A DNA stretch of 64,000 bases from Pseudoalteromonas sp. OOF1S-7 (GCF_022347765.1 NZ_JAKRFZ010000008.1:170299-234298), one strand, 5' to 3'. Positions 20,441 through 29,875 are shown, counted from the first letter of the stretch. The notes: a model not told the origin generated them from the sequence alone. Made by a program: numbers and translations.

Positions 20441-21235
20441 ATGAAATTGTTTAAAACGCTAGCTGCCACTGCGCTACTTTTGTTGAGCTGCGTGGCGTTC
20501 AGTGCCAATATCCAGGTACAGACCGTGTCGCAGCAAGTACATATTTTAACCGGGAAGGACTACGGTACTAATATTGGGCTGCTCGACACGCCCGATGGCT
20601 TGGTATTAATCGACCCGATGCCAGGTGAGGCATATCTGGCTGAACTGGAAAAAACCATTCAGGCAATTTACCACAAACCCGTTACGCATATTATAAATAC
20701 GCATGCTCATGCAGATCATACTGGTGGCAATGCATTTTTTGTAAGCCAAGGTGCGCAACTTGTGACGAGCGCAATAAACCGGTTTGATATTGCTCACCGG
20801 GTGGTGAAGTCTCATACCGGCACCGACAACATCTACTATTACAAGCCGGGCAATGTCATTTTCGCTGGAGATGTGTTTGACACCAGCTGGCATCCAACTT
20901 TTTATGCTGGCGGGGTTGCAGGGTTTAACAAGGCAATAGAGACGATATTAAGCTTAGGGGATGAACAGAGCCTGGTGGTGCCGGGCCATGGCGCGGCTGC
21001 TGGCAAAGCTGCGTTACGTATGTTTAGAAAAAATACCCTTGACTGGGTAAGCAGAGTCCGAACACTTAGTACACAAGGGTTAAGTGTTGAGCAAATAATG
21101 ACAGATAAAACGGTCATTGACCTGGTCGCGCGCTTTAATTCGCAGGATAAATCACCCTTTTTACCTCGCAAAGCATACAAACGCTTTGTAGAGAGGACTA
21201 TCCAGGTTATCGAACACGAGCATGATCCTGCATAA
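20441..21235 (+). CDS. Exported metallo-beta-lactamase-fold hydrolase, shortened core
   Basis: 264 residues with a signal peptide (MKLFKTLAATALLLLSCVAFSA). Zinc ligands are visible as HTHAHADH (His88, His90, Asp92, His93), His125 in SHTGTDNIYYY, Asp144 in FAGDVFDTSW and His183 in VVPGHG. The gap between HxHxDH and His125 is only about 30 residues. Relatives I know usually have about 50, so part of the region that shapes the active site seems to be missing. ATG at 20441 is used rather than the one at 20408 because the signal peptide starts there. An antibiotic substrate is not implied. Confidence 0.75.
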   Translation: MKLFKTLAATALLLLSCVAFSANIQVQTVSQQVHILTGKDYGTNIGLLDTPDGLVLIDPMPGEAYLAELEKTIQAIYHKPVTHIINTHAHADHTGGNAFFVSQGAQLVTSAINRFDIAHRVVKSHTGTDNIYYYKPGNVIFAGDVFDTSWHPTFYAGGVAGFNKAIETILSLGDEQSLVVPGHGAAAGKAALRMFRKNTLDWVSRVRTLSTQGLSVEQIMTDKTVIDLVARFNSQDKSPFLPRKAYKRFVERTIQVIEHEHDPA

Positions 21236-21335
21236 GCAATAAAAAAGGGTATCTCACAACCGGTACACGCCATACTCTTGGCGTTACTGGGTCGATGTGC
21301 GATAGTGACAGAGTCAGTATCCAATCAATAAAACT

Positions 21336-22364
21336 ATGGAATTCTCGCGCTACTTTTTGTTCTTTTTTGCCTCTCTCGGGGCGTTTAACGGGCTTTTGCT
21401 CACAGCCTGGATCTATCACAAACGTCAGGAACTAGCAGGGGCTCCCTGGCTGTCTTTATTGCTATTGATGTTGAGTGTTCGCATTGGCAAATCAGTCGCA
21501 TTTTATTTCAGTCCGGAACTGAGTAAAGACATTTTACAGCTGGGGCTAAGTGCCTGTTGTTTGATTGGGCCGAGCCTTTTTTCCTTTTGCTTTCGTGCAA
21601 TTAACCCGGAAAAATATCGTGTGCTATTACGCTGGCATTTTGCTGCCTGGGTATCTGCGGTTTTGCTGCTGGGGGGACTGTATCCCTATCACAGCCACCT
21701 GGAACTTTGGCAAAACTGGATATACCGGGGATCTAGTTATGTCTGGCTTGGTTATTTGTTAGCAGCAAGCTGGTTGTACCGGGGTAAACTGGTCGCACTA
21801 TGGTCCACCCCAAGCCGGTTAACCTGGCGTGATATGCCATTGGTGGTGCTGGGTGGCGGCTGGTTAATCTGGCTTGCCTATTATACCGCAGCCTATACCT
21901 CCTACATTATGGGTGCCTTGTCTTTTTCTATGGTGCTCTACCTGAGTATTGTGGTTTACTCAGGTGCAGACCGAACAACAGTAAAATACGCAGCGCAGCG
22001 TATTTCAGTGCAGCAGAGCCGTGAGCTATCTGCAAAATTAGCGCAATTACTGGATGAGGAGCAGCTGTTTACCGACCCTGGCATGTCTCTACCCAGACTG
22101 GCCCGGCGCCTGGGAGTGAGTCATACCAAGTTGTCCCAGTTTTTAAATCAGCATTATGGCTGCAACTTCAATCAATATCTTAACCGCTACAGAGTGGAAT
22201 ATGCCCAGGTACTGTTATGCCAGCAACAGAGCCTGACAATAGATCACGTCGCAGAGCTATGTGGATTCAATGCCAGCTCAACATTCTACACGGCTTTTAA
22301 GAAATACAGTGGCCAGACTCCCAGTCAGTTCCGGGCTAAAAATACCCCTGAATTATCATCCTGA
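21336..22364 (+). CDS. Membrane-bound AraC-family transcriptional regulator
   Basis: 342 residues. About seven hydrophobic segments span residues 1-215, followed by a soluble AraC-type DNA-binding domain at about 245-340 with both helix-turn-helix motifs (LPRLARRLGVSHTKLSQFLNQ; IDHVAELCGFNASSTFYTAFKKYSGQTPSQFRAK). Membrane-embedded AraC regulators of this type presumably sense a ligand at the membrane. It lies 83 bp before an exported NTF2/DJ-1 protein in the same direction, and that gene is a candidate target. Confidence 0.82.
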   Translation: MEFSRYFLFFFASLGAFNGLLLTAWIYHKRQELAGAPWLSLLLLMLSVRIGKSVAFYFSPELSKDILQLGLSACCLIGPSLFSFCFRAINPEKYRVLLRWHFAAWVSAVLLLGGLYPYHSHLELWQNWIYRGSSYVWLGYLLAASWLYRGKLVALWSTPSRLTWRDMPLVVLGGGWLIWLAYYTAAYTSYIMGALSFSMVLYLSIVVYSGADRTTVKYAAQRISVQQSRELSAKLAQLLDEEQLFTDPGMSLPRLARRLGVSHTKLSQFLNQHYGCNFNQYLNRYRVEYAQVLLCQQQSLTIDHVAELCGFNASSTFYTAFKKYSGQTPSQFRAKNTPELSS

Positions 22365-22446
22365 ACACGTAAATTATAATCCAGGAAATTGATTTTTAAG
22401 GTTATGTTTTATGGTGAGGTGACTTTAAGTTAATCGGAGATACACC

Positions 22447-23553
22447 ATGAAAACTTATCTGAAGGCGATATTAATTTTACTTTGTTTGATGCACTGGGGG
22501 GACAGTCAGGCAAACGAGACTGGGGTTATACGTGCCTTAAATGACTATCTGCAGGGGACGCAAATGGGTGACCCTGCACGCATTCAAAATGCGTTTCACC
22601 CGCAAGCTCAGTTGCTGCTCTCTCACGATAAAAAGCCATTCTGGACAGTCACGGCCAGTCAATATAGTAGCTGGTTTGGTCGCCAGACTGATAAACAAAG
22701 ACGGGGGAAGATCCTTTCCCTAAAAATAGACGGCGACATTGCCACAGCGCGGCTAAAAATTGCCGTGTCCCCGCCTTATCAGGCATTCATCGATCACGTT
22801 TTGCTTAAACGTATTGCTGGCATATGGCAAATCGTCAGCAAAACGGCGACACAGCAGAGCACGCAGTATAAAGATAAAAAAATCTTGTTTATTGCCTCCA
22901 GTGCCAGCTTTCATGGTGACAGCGACTTGCCGGCAGGTACCAGCTTTTCTGAACTCGTCTATGCTTATGACACCTTTATCAAAGCCGGCTATGAGGTCGA
23001 CTTTATGAGTACCCGAGGAGGTCCGCTGAGCCTGTCTTATATCAATACCTCTATGCCAATTCATAAACACTACCTGTACGATCCAGAGTTTATGTACGCA
23101 ATTGGCCATAGCCTGACGCCAGAGCAAGTGGACGCCTCACAGTACCTTGCTGTGCATTACGTTGGAGGAAGCAATGCCATGTACGAAGTGGCAGAGCATC
23201 CGCAGATCCAGTCGATTGCCATGCAAGTATACGAGCAAAATAACGGGATTATTTCTGCGGTGTGCCATGGGACTGCTGGTATTGTTAATTTGAAACTCAA
23301 CTCTGGGGAATATCTGGTGGCCAACAAGCGGGTGAGTGGTTATCCCGAGTCTTTTGAACGCCAGGATGCTGCTTATTTCAAAGAGTTTCCGTTTTTAATT
23401 GGTCAGCAAGTTAAAGCTCATGGCGGAGTGTTTTCGCATGGTGAACGCAATACCTCTTTTGTCGAAGTCGATGGCAGATTGATCACCGGACAAAACTATC
23501 TGTCTTCCGTGGCGGTTGCTCAGGCCATGATAGCTGTATTAGAGAAAATTTGA
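22447..23553 (+). CDS. Exported NTF2-like plus DJ-1/PfpI-family fusion protein
   Basis: 368 residues with a signal peptide (about 1-23). Residues 25-140 form an SnoaL/lumazine-binding-like NTF2 domain (ALNDYLQGTQMGDPARIQNAFHPQAQLLL). Residues 145-368 form a DJ-1/PfpI domain with the nucleophile-elbow cysteine in GIISAVCHGTAGIVNLKL and a conserved VHYVGGSNAMYEV. The family covers glyoxalases, chaperones and amidases, so the activity is open. A ribosome site CGGAG lies at the right distance from the ATG. A second exported DJ-1 protein sits at 26423. Confidence 0.8.
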   Translation: MKTYLKAILILLCLMHWGDSQANETGVIRALNDYLQGTQMGDPARIQNAFHPQAQLLLSHDKKPFWTVTASQYSSWFGRQTDKQRRGKILSLKIDGDIATARLKIAVSPPYQAFIDHVLLKRIAGIWQIVSKTATQQSTQYKDKKILFIASSASFHGDSDLPAGTSFSELVYAYDTFIKAGYEVDFMSTRGGPLSLSYINTSMPIHKHYLYDPEFMYAIGHSLTPEQVDASQYLAVHYVGGSNAMYEVAEHPQIQSIAMQVYEQNNGIISAVCHGTAGIVNLKLNSGEYLVANKRVSGYPESFERQDAAYFKEFPFLIGQQVKAHGGVFSHGERNTSFVEVDGRLITGQNYLSSVAVAQAMIAVLEKI

Positions 23554-23668
23554 TGTGGTGTATCTAACAACGGGCAGGTTTAACAGGCTGAAGAAGGTAT
23601 GAAACTGGGAAAATACTTGCCGCTTTCACAGTAGAGGCAACAGATTGCCTCTACGTAAGGTTGCCTGC

Positions 23669-24412
23669 TTAGTTATCTTGCGTCTGCCACTTTAATAACA
23701 GTTGCAGAGTTAAACCGCCGATCTGACCCGCTTCGTTCAGGCCATAATGGGTCATGGCTGCGTGTCTGAAAGAGGCTGAGACACCTGTGAGGTACTCTTT
23801 GACACTATCCTGACAGAGCTCCCGATAGTCATAATCGTCATAGCATTGCGAGTATAACCCATCAATAACCGGGATAAATACGGTTTTGAAGTGATCAGAC
23901 AAGTCGACCAGGTAAGCATCTATCAGAGGCTTGGATGTTTGTTCAACAGCTATTAAAGAGGTACTGTAGTCCCAGCAGCGCTGCCAAATTTCAGGATGCT
24001 CAGCAGTGTCGTTTTCCAATACGCTCACGAAGTCTTCGAGTGCATTTTTATTCTCCATCATCACTTCGACATCATCAAATGCAGCACAGTTGTGAGGCGC
24101 ACGTTTGAGCTTAGTAATGGCGTCTTTTAATGCGCTATCATAGCTGACTCTGGCAGGTTCATAGAGATCTCTCATCGCACCCCACCGTGTGATTATACCG
24201 ATCTGGTGTGGCGTGAAGTCATAATCTGTCGCAATACCGTTGTTAAATAGCCACTGAATATGTTCTAGTGACTCCTGATAGTGACCGTGGTCGTACAGAA
24301 AGTATGCCTGATCAAGTTTGGATTGCAGTTGAGGGTCTAATTCCCCGGCCTGAGATGAAAAACAAAAAGTACCAGAAACCAGAAGGGCGGTGGAAATTAA
24401 AAGTTGTTTCAT
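23669..24412 (-). CDS. Hypothetical exported protein
   Basis: 247 residues with a signal peptide (MKQLLISTALLVSGTFCFSSQAG). The mature part starts with a TPR-like helix pair (LDQAYFLYDHGHYQESLEHIQWLFNNGI) and has several tryptophans and paired cysteines (NCAAFDD, RCWDY, CYDDYDYRELC). I do not recognise the family beyond the helical-repeat look. No partner is evident. Confidence 0.6.
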   Translation of the reverse strand: MKQLLISTALLVSGTFCFSSQAGELDPQLQSKLDQAYFLYDHGHYQESLEHIQWLFNNGIATDYDFTPHQIGIITRWGAMRDLYEPARVSYDSALKDAITKLKRAPHNCAAFDDVEVMMENKNALEDFVSVLENDTAEHPEIWQRCWDYSTSLIAVEQTSKPLIDAYLVDLSDHFKTVFIPVIDGLYSQCYDDYDYRELCQDSVKEYLTGVSASFRHAAMTHYGLNEAGQIGGLTLQLLLKWQTQDN

Positions 24413-24730
24413 TTTACTCTACTCCTTAGTAAAAAATGAATGTGCCGTGATGCCTTTGACTGAGCACCTTGGCTTTTTACTGCCTGATTTAGCAGTCGCT
24501 ATTTTTAAGCAGTATGTGTGCCAAATTAATCTTTTATTATTTGTTTTTCCAGGTGTGCTCATAAAATGTTCTTATTTTTAATTTTGCGGGATATTGTTCT
24601 TATCCCGATTCATCTCGTTGTCCTGATAAATTACGTGACACGGGCATATGAACCCGAAAATGCTTGTATAAGTGGTTTAAATAGCGGGCTTCCGGCAGAG
24701 GTGTTCCCGGTGCGGCAATAGTGAGGCGCT
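24413..24730. other. Intergenic stretch, 318 bp, nothing recognised
   Basis: Divergent promoter region between two exported hypothetical proteins. No repeat, RNA gene or operator was recognised. Confidence 0.45.
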
Positions 24731-25294
24731 ATGTATAAATATTTTTTTTTACCCGTGCTGTTGTTCAGCGGAGCAGGTTTTGCAACCGATCAGGTCAGAG
24801 AAATCTATATTGTTGGAGGTAAATCGTATGGCATCGATGTGTTTCCCCTAGAATCGCTGTACGACTATGATGGCATCCAGTCTAAACTGGGTGGCAGAGG
24901 CTGGTGCAGCGCCAACTGGCGAGGGTACAAGGGAACCTGGGAATTAAAGGGCGGCGAGTTATGGCTGACTTCGTTGGTAATGGACTCATGCGCTCAAAAC
25001 CCACCTCTGATTGACCCCGTGGCGTTTTTTGGTCAGGAAACTTATCCTGTTAAGGCAAGCTGGTTTAATGAGAGCATTGAAGTGCGGTTGGGCGATATTG
25101 CGCCCACATATTGTCAGACCAGTGAAGGTGAACAGCTGCAAACGGGGTTTGTTTATGAAGCTACGGTGTATGAGTTCTCAGCCGGAGATCTTGTTGAGCA
25201 GTCCAGTCAATCAGTTAGCCATGTGTGGCAGAAGCAGCACAGGCAGTGTGCCGGCAACACACTTTGGGATCTTCTGAACTGGATCGGCATATAA
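24731..25294 (+). CDS. Hypothetical exported protein
   Basis: 187 residues with a signal peptide (MYKYFFLPVLLFSGAGFA). The middle is rich in tryptophan, glycine and cysteine (GRGWCSANWRGYKGTWELKGGELWLTSL), suggesting a small beta-barrel stabilised by disulphides. It ends without a membrane segment. I do not recognise the family. A tryptophan and cysteine near the C-terminus (CAGNTLWDLLNW) resemble the capped end of secreted enzymes, but that is only an impression. Confidence 0.55.
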   Translation: MYKYFFLPVLLFSGAGFATDQVREIYIVGGKSYGIDVFPLESLYDYDGIQSKLGGRGWCSANWRGYKGTWELKGGELWLTSLVMDSCAQNPPLIDPVAFFGQETYPVKASWFNESIEVRLGDIAPTYCQTSEGEQLQTGFVYEATVYEFSAGDLVEQSSQSVSHVWQKQHRQCAGNTLWDLLNWIGI

Positions 25295-25373
25295 GCTGTG
25301 GAAAACATATCAAGAGTCGTCATAAACTTTAAAAAACAAAACGAGCAATGTTGTCATGAAACTCAATCCACAG

Positions 25374-26327
25374 TCACATTGCCTTTGCCGCGGCTTGCCT
25401 GGCGACCGAGGTGATTTGCTGCCTGAACCACCGACTGGCCTGGTCGTCTTTATTACGGATATCCCAGTACATTTTCATTGAGAAGGGGGCAACAGACAGC
25501 GGCGGTTCAAATACTGCGATGCTGAACTTAGCGCGAATGGCTTCCACAAAGGTGCGTGGTGCAGTAAATATGGCATCGCTGGTTTCAACAATGTATGGCG
25601 CGCTGGAAAAGTTAGCGACTTTATATTGTACCTTGCGGGTTCGTCCTAACTGGTCCAGTGCATCATCCACGGTGCCTCTGATATCTTTCCCCGTCCCCGC
25701 CAGAATATGTGGATATCGGCAATAGCTTGCCAGATCGTTTTCTGAGTTCAGATAAGGGTGGCCTTGCCTGACAACGGACACATAGTCGTCTTTATACAAG
25801 GTGGTGACCATCAGAGCTGGATGGCTCGACTCAATTACGCTGATTGAAAAGTCCACTTCACCACTTTCTATTTGGCTGGCAAAACCACGCTTATCAAGCT
25901 TGGCAAATACCACCTGTATATTTGGTGACACGTTGCTCAGATGCTGGATGAGGGCCGGAGCCAGTGACTGCTCAACCAGATCGCTGGTGGCGATGTAAAA
26001 GGTGCGACTGGATTGAGCGGGTTCAAACTGCTCCTGAGTCAGGATATGACGCTCAAAATCATTCAGCCAGCGACTGAGCTGAGCCTGAAGGTATTCTGCA
26101 CGTGGTGTCAGGATCAGCTTGTTGCCCTGACGAATGACCAATGAATCATTAAAACTATGGCGCAGTTTTTTCAGCGTGTGGCTGACAGCCGATTGTGTCA
26201 ATCCTGCTCGCTCTCCGGCCCGTGTCAGGTTTTTGGTCTCAAATATCAGTTGCAGTAGCCGCAGCTGGTTCAGTTCGATATCTGAAATATTACTCACGTT
26301 CACCTCAGCGCCATTAATCTTATTCAT
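25374..26327 (-). CDS. LysR-family transcriptional regulator
   Basis: 317 residues. The winged helix-turn-helix lies at about 20-78 (LLQLIFETKNLTRAGERAGLTQSAVSHTLKKLRHSF), and the effector-binding domain runs from about 105 to the end. It is divergent from an exported DJ-1 protein and an SDR oxidoreductase, with about 95 bp between start codons. A perfect 16-bp palindrome in that gap is a good candidate for its operator. The pair is therefore probably controlled by this regulator. The effector is unknown. Confidence 0.88.
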   Translation of the reverse strand: MNKINGAEVNVSNISDIELNQLRLLQLIFETKNLTRAGERAGLTQSAVSHTLKKLRHSFNDSLVIRQGNKLILTPRAEYLQAQLSRWLNDFERHILTQEQFEPAQSSRTFYIATSDLVEQSLAPALIQHLSNVSPNIQVVFAKLDKRGFASQIESGEVDFSISVIESSHPALMVTTLYKDDYVSVVRQGHPYLNSENDLASYCRYPHILAGTGKDIRGTVDDALDQLGRTRKVQYKVANFSSAPYIVETSDAIFTAPRTFVEAIRAKFSIAVFEPPLSVAPFSMKMYWDIRNKDDQASRWFRQQITSVARQAAAKAM

Positions 26328-26346
26328 GGTTATATTATAGTAATTA

Positions 26347-26362
26347 ATTTCATTAATGAAAT
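26347..26362. promoter_or_regulatory. Perfect palindrome in the LysR/DJ-1 divergent promoter region
   Basis: ATTTCATTAATGAAAT equals its own reverse complement. It sits 20 bp from the LysR start and 61 bp from the start of the divergent gene, in a position typical for a LysR-type recognition site. Confidence 0.6.
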
Positions 26363-26422
26363 GGTGAAGCTTATTCTAGACCCAAGTTAAGAACACGCGT
26401 CAGCACACTTCAGGAGATGACC

Positions 26423-27265
26423 ATGAAATTAAAAACACTTGCAGCATTGGCTGCATTGGTAGCAAGCCCACTGACCTTAGCCGATGAGATCCTGGTGGTT
26501 ATGTCGGATACCGCGCAAATGACTCTGAAAAACGGTTATGACTATAAAACGGGTGTATACCTGAACGAACTGATGGAACCGGTTAAGCTGTTCCTGGATG
26601 CTGGGCATACCCTGACTTTTGCCTCACCAAAAGGCATGGCACCAAGACTCGACCCGGTGTCAGACACACCAGACCATTTTCTGGACGTCAGCAAAGCCAA
26701 TTATGAAACTCACAAGGCCCTGTTTAATAGCCTAAATATTGATGACAAGACGCACAGCCCGGTCGTCAGCTTTGCCCGCATTGAGCAAATTGGAATTGAC
26801 AAGTTTGACGCTGTATTTGTACCGGGTGGACATGCGCCATTGGGGGACCTGGTTGCTAACCCGCAATTAGGTGAGTTTTTACGTCACTTCAATGCTCAGA
26901 AAAAACCAACCGGCTTGGTCTGTCACGGCCCGGTGGCGTTACTCTCTGCGTTGCCTAACGCAACTGAGTTTGAAGTGGCGATGAAGTCAGGCAAAAACGC
27001 TAAACCTGCACAGGGCTGGATATATGAAGGGTATCGCATGACTACCTTCAGCAATTCTGAAGAAGCGATTGCAACTCAATATTATCTGGGTGGCGATGAA
27101 CTTCACTACTGGCCACAGGACGCGCTGACCAAAGCCGGAGGAGATTACTCTCGCGGCGAAAAAGATTGGCATCCGCATATTGTTGTGGACCGTGAACTAG
27201 TCACAGGTCAGAACAACAAGTCGTCAACCGGTGTGGCTTTAGCATTACTTAAGCAACTGGATTAA
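26423..27265 (+). CDS. Exported DJ-1/PfpI-family protein (Hsp31-like)
   Basis: 280 residues with a signal peptide (MKLKTLAALAALVASPLTLA). The core carries the VPGGHAPLGDL motif and the nucleophile cysteine in TGLVCHGPVALLSALP. The layout resembles the glyoxalase/Hsp31 branch of DJ-1 proteins, but export is unusual for that branch. The start at 26423 is used because AGGAG at 26412-26416 is correctly spaced to it and abuts the ATG at 26417. An SDR gene follows after 97 bp. Confidence 0.82.
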   Translation: MKLKTLAALAALVASPLTLADEILVVMSDTAQMTLKNGYDYKTGVYLNELMEPVKLFLDAGHTLTFASPKGMAPRLDPVSDTPDHFLDVSKANYETHKALFNSLNIDDKTHSPVVSFARIEQIGIDKFDAVFVPGGHAPLGDLVANPQLGEFLRHFNAQKKPTGLVCHGPVALLSALPNATEFEVAMKSGKNAKPAQGWIYEGYRMTTFSNSEEAIATQYYLGGDELHYWPQDALTKAGGDYSRGEKDWHPHIVVDRELVTGQNNKSSTGVALALLKQLD

Positions 27266-27362
27266 TCACCCGCTGCAGAGCAATGCGGCAGAAAAGTATG
27301 CGCACAGTTACAGTCCATGCTGTGCGCGAGTAGACAAGATTTTATGAATTCTGGAGAATACC

Positions 27363-28238
27363 ATGACACAATCAGTTTTAGTGACCGGATCAAACAGTGG
27401 GTTTGGCTACCTTATTGCGAATACACTGGCAGACAATGGCTTTGTGGTTGTTGGCACCATGCGTGACCCGCAAGGTCGAAATGCCTCAGTTGCCAATGAG
27501 CTTAAAGGAAAGGGAGTCCACGTCATTGAAATCGATGTGACGGATGACAAAAGCGTTGCACAGGGAGTGAAGACTGCACTTGAGCGGGTGGGGCATATTG
27601 ATGTACTGATTAATAATGCAGGCGTTGGGACGCTTGGCTGGCAGGAAAGCTTTGACATGGAAGACTTCAAGCGGGTATTTGATATTAACGTCTTTGGTGT
27701 CCAGCGTATGGCACGGGCCTTGTTACCGCATATGAAACAGCGTGGACAAGGCACTTTGCTGCAGGTTTCCAGTATTTTGGGTCAGTTTGTCCTGCCCTTT
27801 ATGGGGTCATATAACGCGACTAAGCACGCGGTTGAAGGTCTGGCAGAAAACTATCGGGTCGAATTGTCTCAGTTTGGTATTCAGTCTTTACTCGTACAGC
27901 CGGGTGGTTTTGGTACTGATTTTGGTGCAAATTTACTGAGAGCGAGTGACCAGGCTGTGACTGAGAGCTATGGAGAACAGGCAGATGCGCCGGAACAAAT
28001 GTGGGCCGGCACAGAGCAAGGTCATGATGCCGAAGATGCACCCAGCCCGCAAATGGTCGCAGATGCTGTGCTGAAATTGTTACATACTGAAGTATCAGCA
28101 CGCCCTTTCAGAACCACCGTGGATGGCAGCGGCCTGAATCCGGTAATTGAAGCGGTGAATGAAGCCAGAGAAAAAGCCATGCAACATATTTACGCGGCCT
28201 ATGGTATGGACGCCATGTTCAGAGTAAAGCAAAGCTAA
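27363..28238 (+). CDS. SDR-family oxidoreductase
   Basis: 291-residue NAD(P)-dependent short-chain dehydrogenase. It has TGSNSGFG (8-15) for cofactor binding, NNAG at 84-87, and the catalytic Ser137, Tyr150 and Lys154 (GSYNATKHAVEG). Arg34 after the second strand (TMRDPQG) suggests a preference for NADP. A GGAG ribosome site lies close upstream. It probably belongs to the LysR-controlled unit with the DJ-1 protein. The substrate is unknown. Confidence 0.88.
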   Translation: MTQSVLVTGSNSGFGYLIANTLADNGFVVVGTMRDPQGRNASVANELKGKGVHVIEIDVTDDKSVAQGVKTALERVGHIDVLINNAGVGTLGWQESFDMEDFKRVFDINVFGVQRMARALLPHMKQRGQGTLLQVSSILGQFVLPFMGSYNATKHAVEGLAENYRVELSQFGIQSLLVQPGGFGTDFGANLLRASDQAVTESYGEQADAPEQMWAGTEQGHDAEDAPSPQMVADAVLKLLHTEVSARPFRTTVDGSGLNPVIEAVNEAREKAMQHIYAAYGMDAMFRVKQS

Positions 28239-28331
28239 TAATCAATCGTGCATCAAACAAGTCAGCGGCCCGAATTCCTCCTTCAGTAAGGGGGCGGGCT
28301 GCACCGCTTGTGTCGCTCATATTGCCGGATA

Positions 28332-28553
28332 ATACCAAGTTGTTTAATTAAGTGTTCTATTTTGAGGTGAGAAAATAGGGTCGATAACACCGCTCCCGCG
28401 TCCTGCTACCGTTGAGGCACCTACATCCATATAGGCGAGGCAAAAATTTGCGAACGAATACCTTAGGCAAAAGGTTCTAAATGATAAATTTTTAACGTAG
28501 TTAGCGGCAGATTTACTCCTTCAAATTGAACCGGTATTAAGTAAAATTGGTAT
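28332..28553 (+). repeat. MITE-like repeat, copy A (complete, 222 bp)
   Basis: Starts ATACCAAGTT and ends AAATTGGTAT, which are terminal inverted repeats. It contains TTTAATTAAGTGTTCTATTTT, an internal CACCGCTCCCGCGTCC...ATATAGGCGAGG segment, and CTAAATGATAAATTTTTAACG. It is non-coding. It matches copy B (43925) in inverted orientation apart from the internal segment, and copy C (5870) including that segment. Confidence 0.8.
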
Positions 28554-28615
28554 AACATACCACTTTGCCAAGGTACATAACAAAGTGGCAACAGTTTGTC
28601 GATTTGTATGTCTTT

Positions 28616-29875
28616 TTACCATTCCAGTGGTGGCAAGGCCCGACCAAGACACGCTCTGACTTTCATTTGTGTCGGGTTATTTGGTCCACTCACGGGGTGT
28701 TCGCCCACCTTAAACTGATACGCTCTGTCTGGTTCAAATGCCAGCACAATCGACGATCCTCCATAACCGAAGTGGCCCATATACTGACCTCGTTTAACAT
28801 GAGCGCCGGTTTCTATAGCATTCACTATACTACCTACTCCCCAAAAACCGATGGCAACCATAGCGACCAGCCCCAGATCTGGGGTTTTAATCACCCAGAC
28901 ATAACGCTGGTGTTTGCCGAGCCTTTGATACCAGCCAACCTGGTCGCTGCTATGTGGTGGCAGTGGGTCGTAAGGGTGTTTTGGATTGAAATTATCAAAG
29001 TCGTAATTATATGACCCTTCATACAGACCCTGATCTATCACAGTTCCAGTTACGGGGGCGTGAAAGTGGTGGTAATCGGTAAACCACAGCAAAATATCAA
29101 GCAAGGGCCCACCGACAAAACAACGGCCATATCCCGGAATGGCTTCAATCAGATTAAAGTGATCGCCCGACTTACCAGGCAGCAGGTAGCGGTTATTAGC
29201 ATGACTTTCATTAACCTCATAGCCCCCCTTGTCCAGGAAAAATACGCCACCATCGCAGGGTGAAACAATCACGCCCTCATCTTCGACACGATGGCACAAT
29301 GGGCGTTCTTCTGGTTTGAGGTTACGCAGAAAAAATTGATTAAAAGACCGAAACCCGCCTTCCGGGCTGTGTGGGTCCGGGCGTTCATAGTGGTCAATAT
29401 TGAATGGGTGCCCATCTGTTCCGGTGTACGCCATCCATGCGCTTAATGTGTTAGTGGACGAGGTGCTGTTGATCCAGTCACCATGAAAGTTTAGGAATTG
29501 TCTGAACCAGCCTCTGAAATAACCATCGTTGGCCAGTTTTAAACCGGACTCGGTATTAACCAAATAGTCCCAATATTCTATGTATAAACCAGGGTTGTCA
29601 GGTGTTGGTGTATAAGTTAACCACTCAGTAAAGAAGTTCTGTAAAGTATAGCCTGGCTCGCGATACAAATAAGGTTGCCAGAAAGAGGCTATTTTTTTGC
29701 GTCTTGCAATATGCGTTTCTGAGCATACTTCGGCGAGCGCCTCAAGGTACCACAGCAGGTTAAGCTGATTTTCCAGAAAAACGCCATCCAGCCCTAAAAT
29801 ATGAAGCTCTGCAATAGCACATTTTTCTTCCCAGTTAATAGGGTCGGGCAAAGGAATAGTTGAAATATCAGTCAT
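28616..29875 (-). CDS. Phosphatidylserine-decarboxylase-family protein
   Basis: 419 residues. The C-terminal half matches the PSD-like proenzyme fold: CDGGVFFLDKGGYEV, DYHHFHAPVTGTVIDQG (with the His expected near the active site) and the self-cleavage region GYGGSSIVLAFEPDR, comparable with the GST/GSS motif that yields the pyruvoyl group. The N-terminal ~180 residues (YLEALAEVCSETHIARRKKIASFWQPYLYREP) are an extra region found in the PSD-related branch used on small or amino-acid-like substrates. It is therefore probably not the housekeeping Psd of phospholipid synthesis. No membrane segment was seen. Confidence 0.75.
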   Translation of the reverse strand: MTDISTIPLPDPINWEEKCAIAELHILGLDGVFLENQLNLLWYLEALAEVCSETHIARRKKIASFWQPYLYREPGYTLQNFFTEWLTYTPTPDNPGLYIEYWDYLVNTESGLKLANDGYFRGWFRQFLNFHGDWINSTSSTNTLSAWMAYTGTDGHPFNIDHYERPDPHSPEGGFRSFNQFFLRNLKPEERPLCHRVEDEGVIVSPCDGGVFFLDKGGYEVNESHANNRYLLPGKSGDHFNLIEAIPGYGRCFVGGPLLDILLWFTDYHHFHAPVTGTVIDQGLYEGSYNYDFDNFNPKHPYDPLPPHSSDQVGWYQRLGKHQRYVWVIKTPDLGLVAMVAIGFWGVGSIVNAIETGAHVKRGQYMGHFGYGGSSIVLAFEPDRAYQFKVGEHPVSGPNNPTQMKVRACLGRALPPLEW

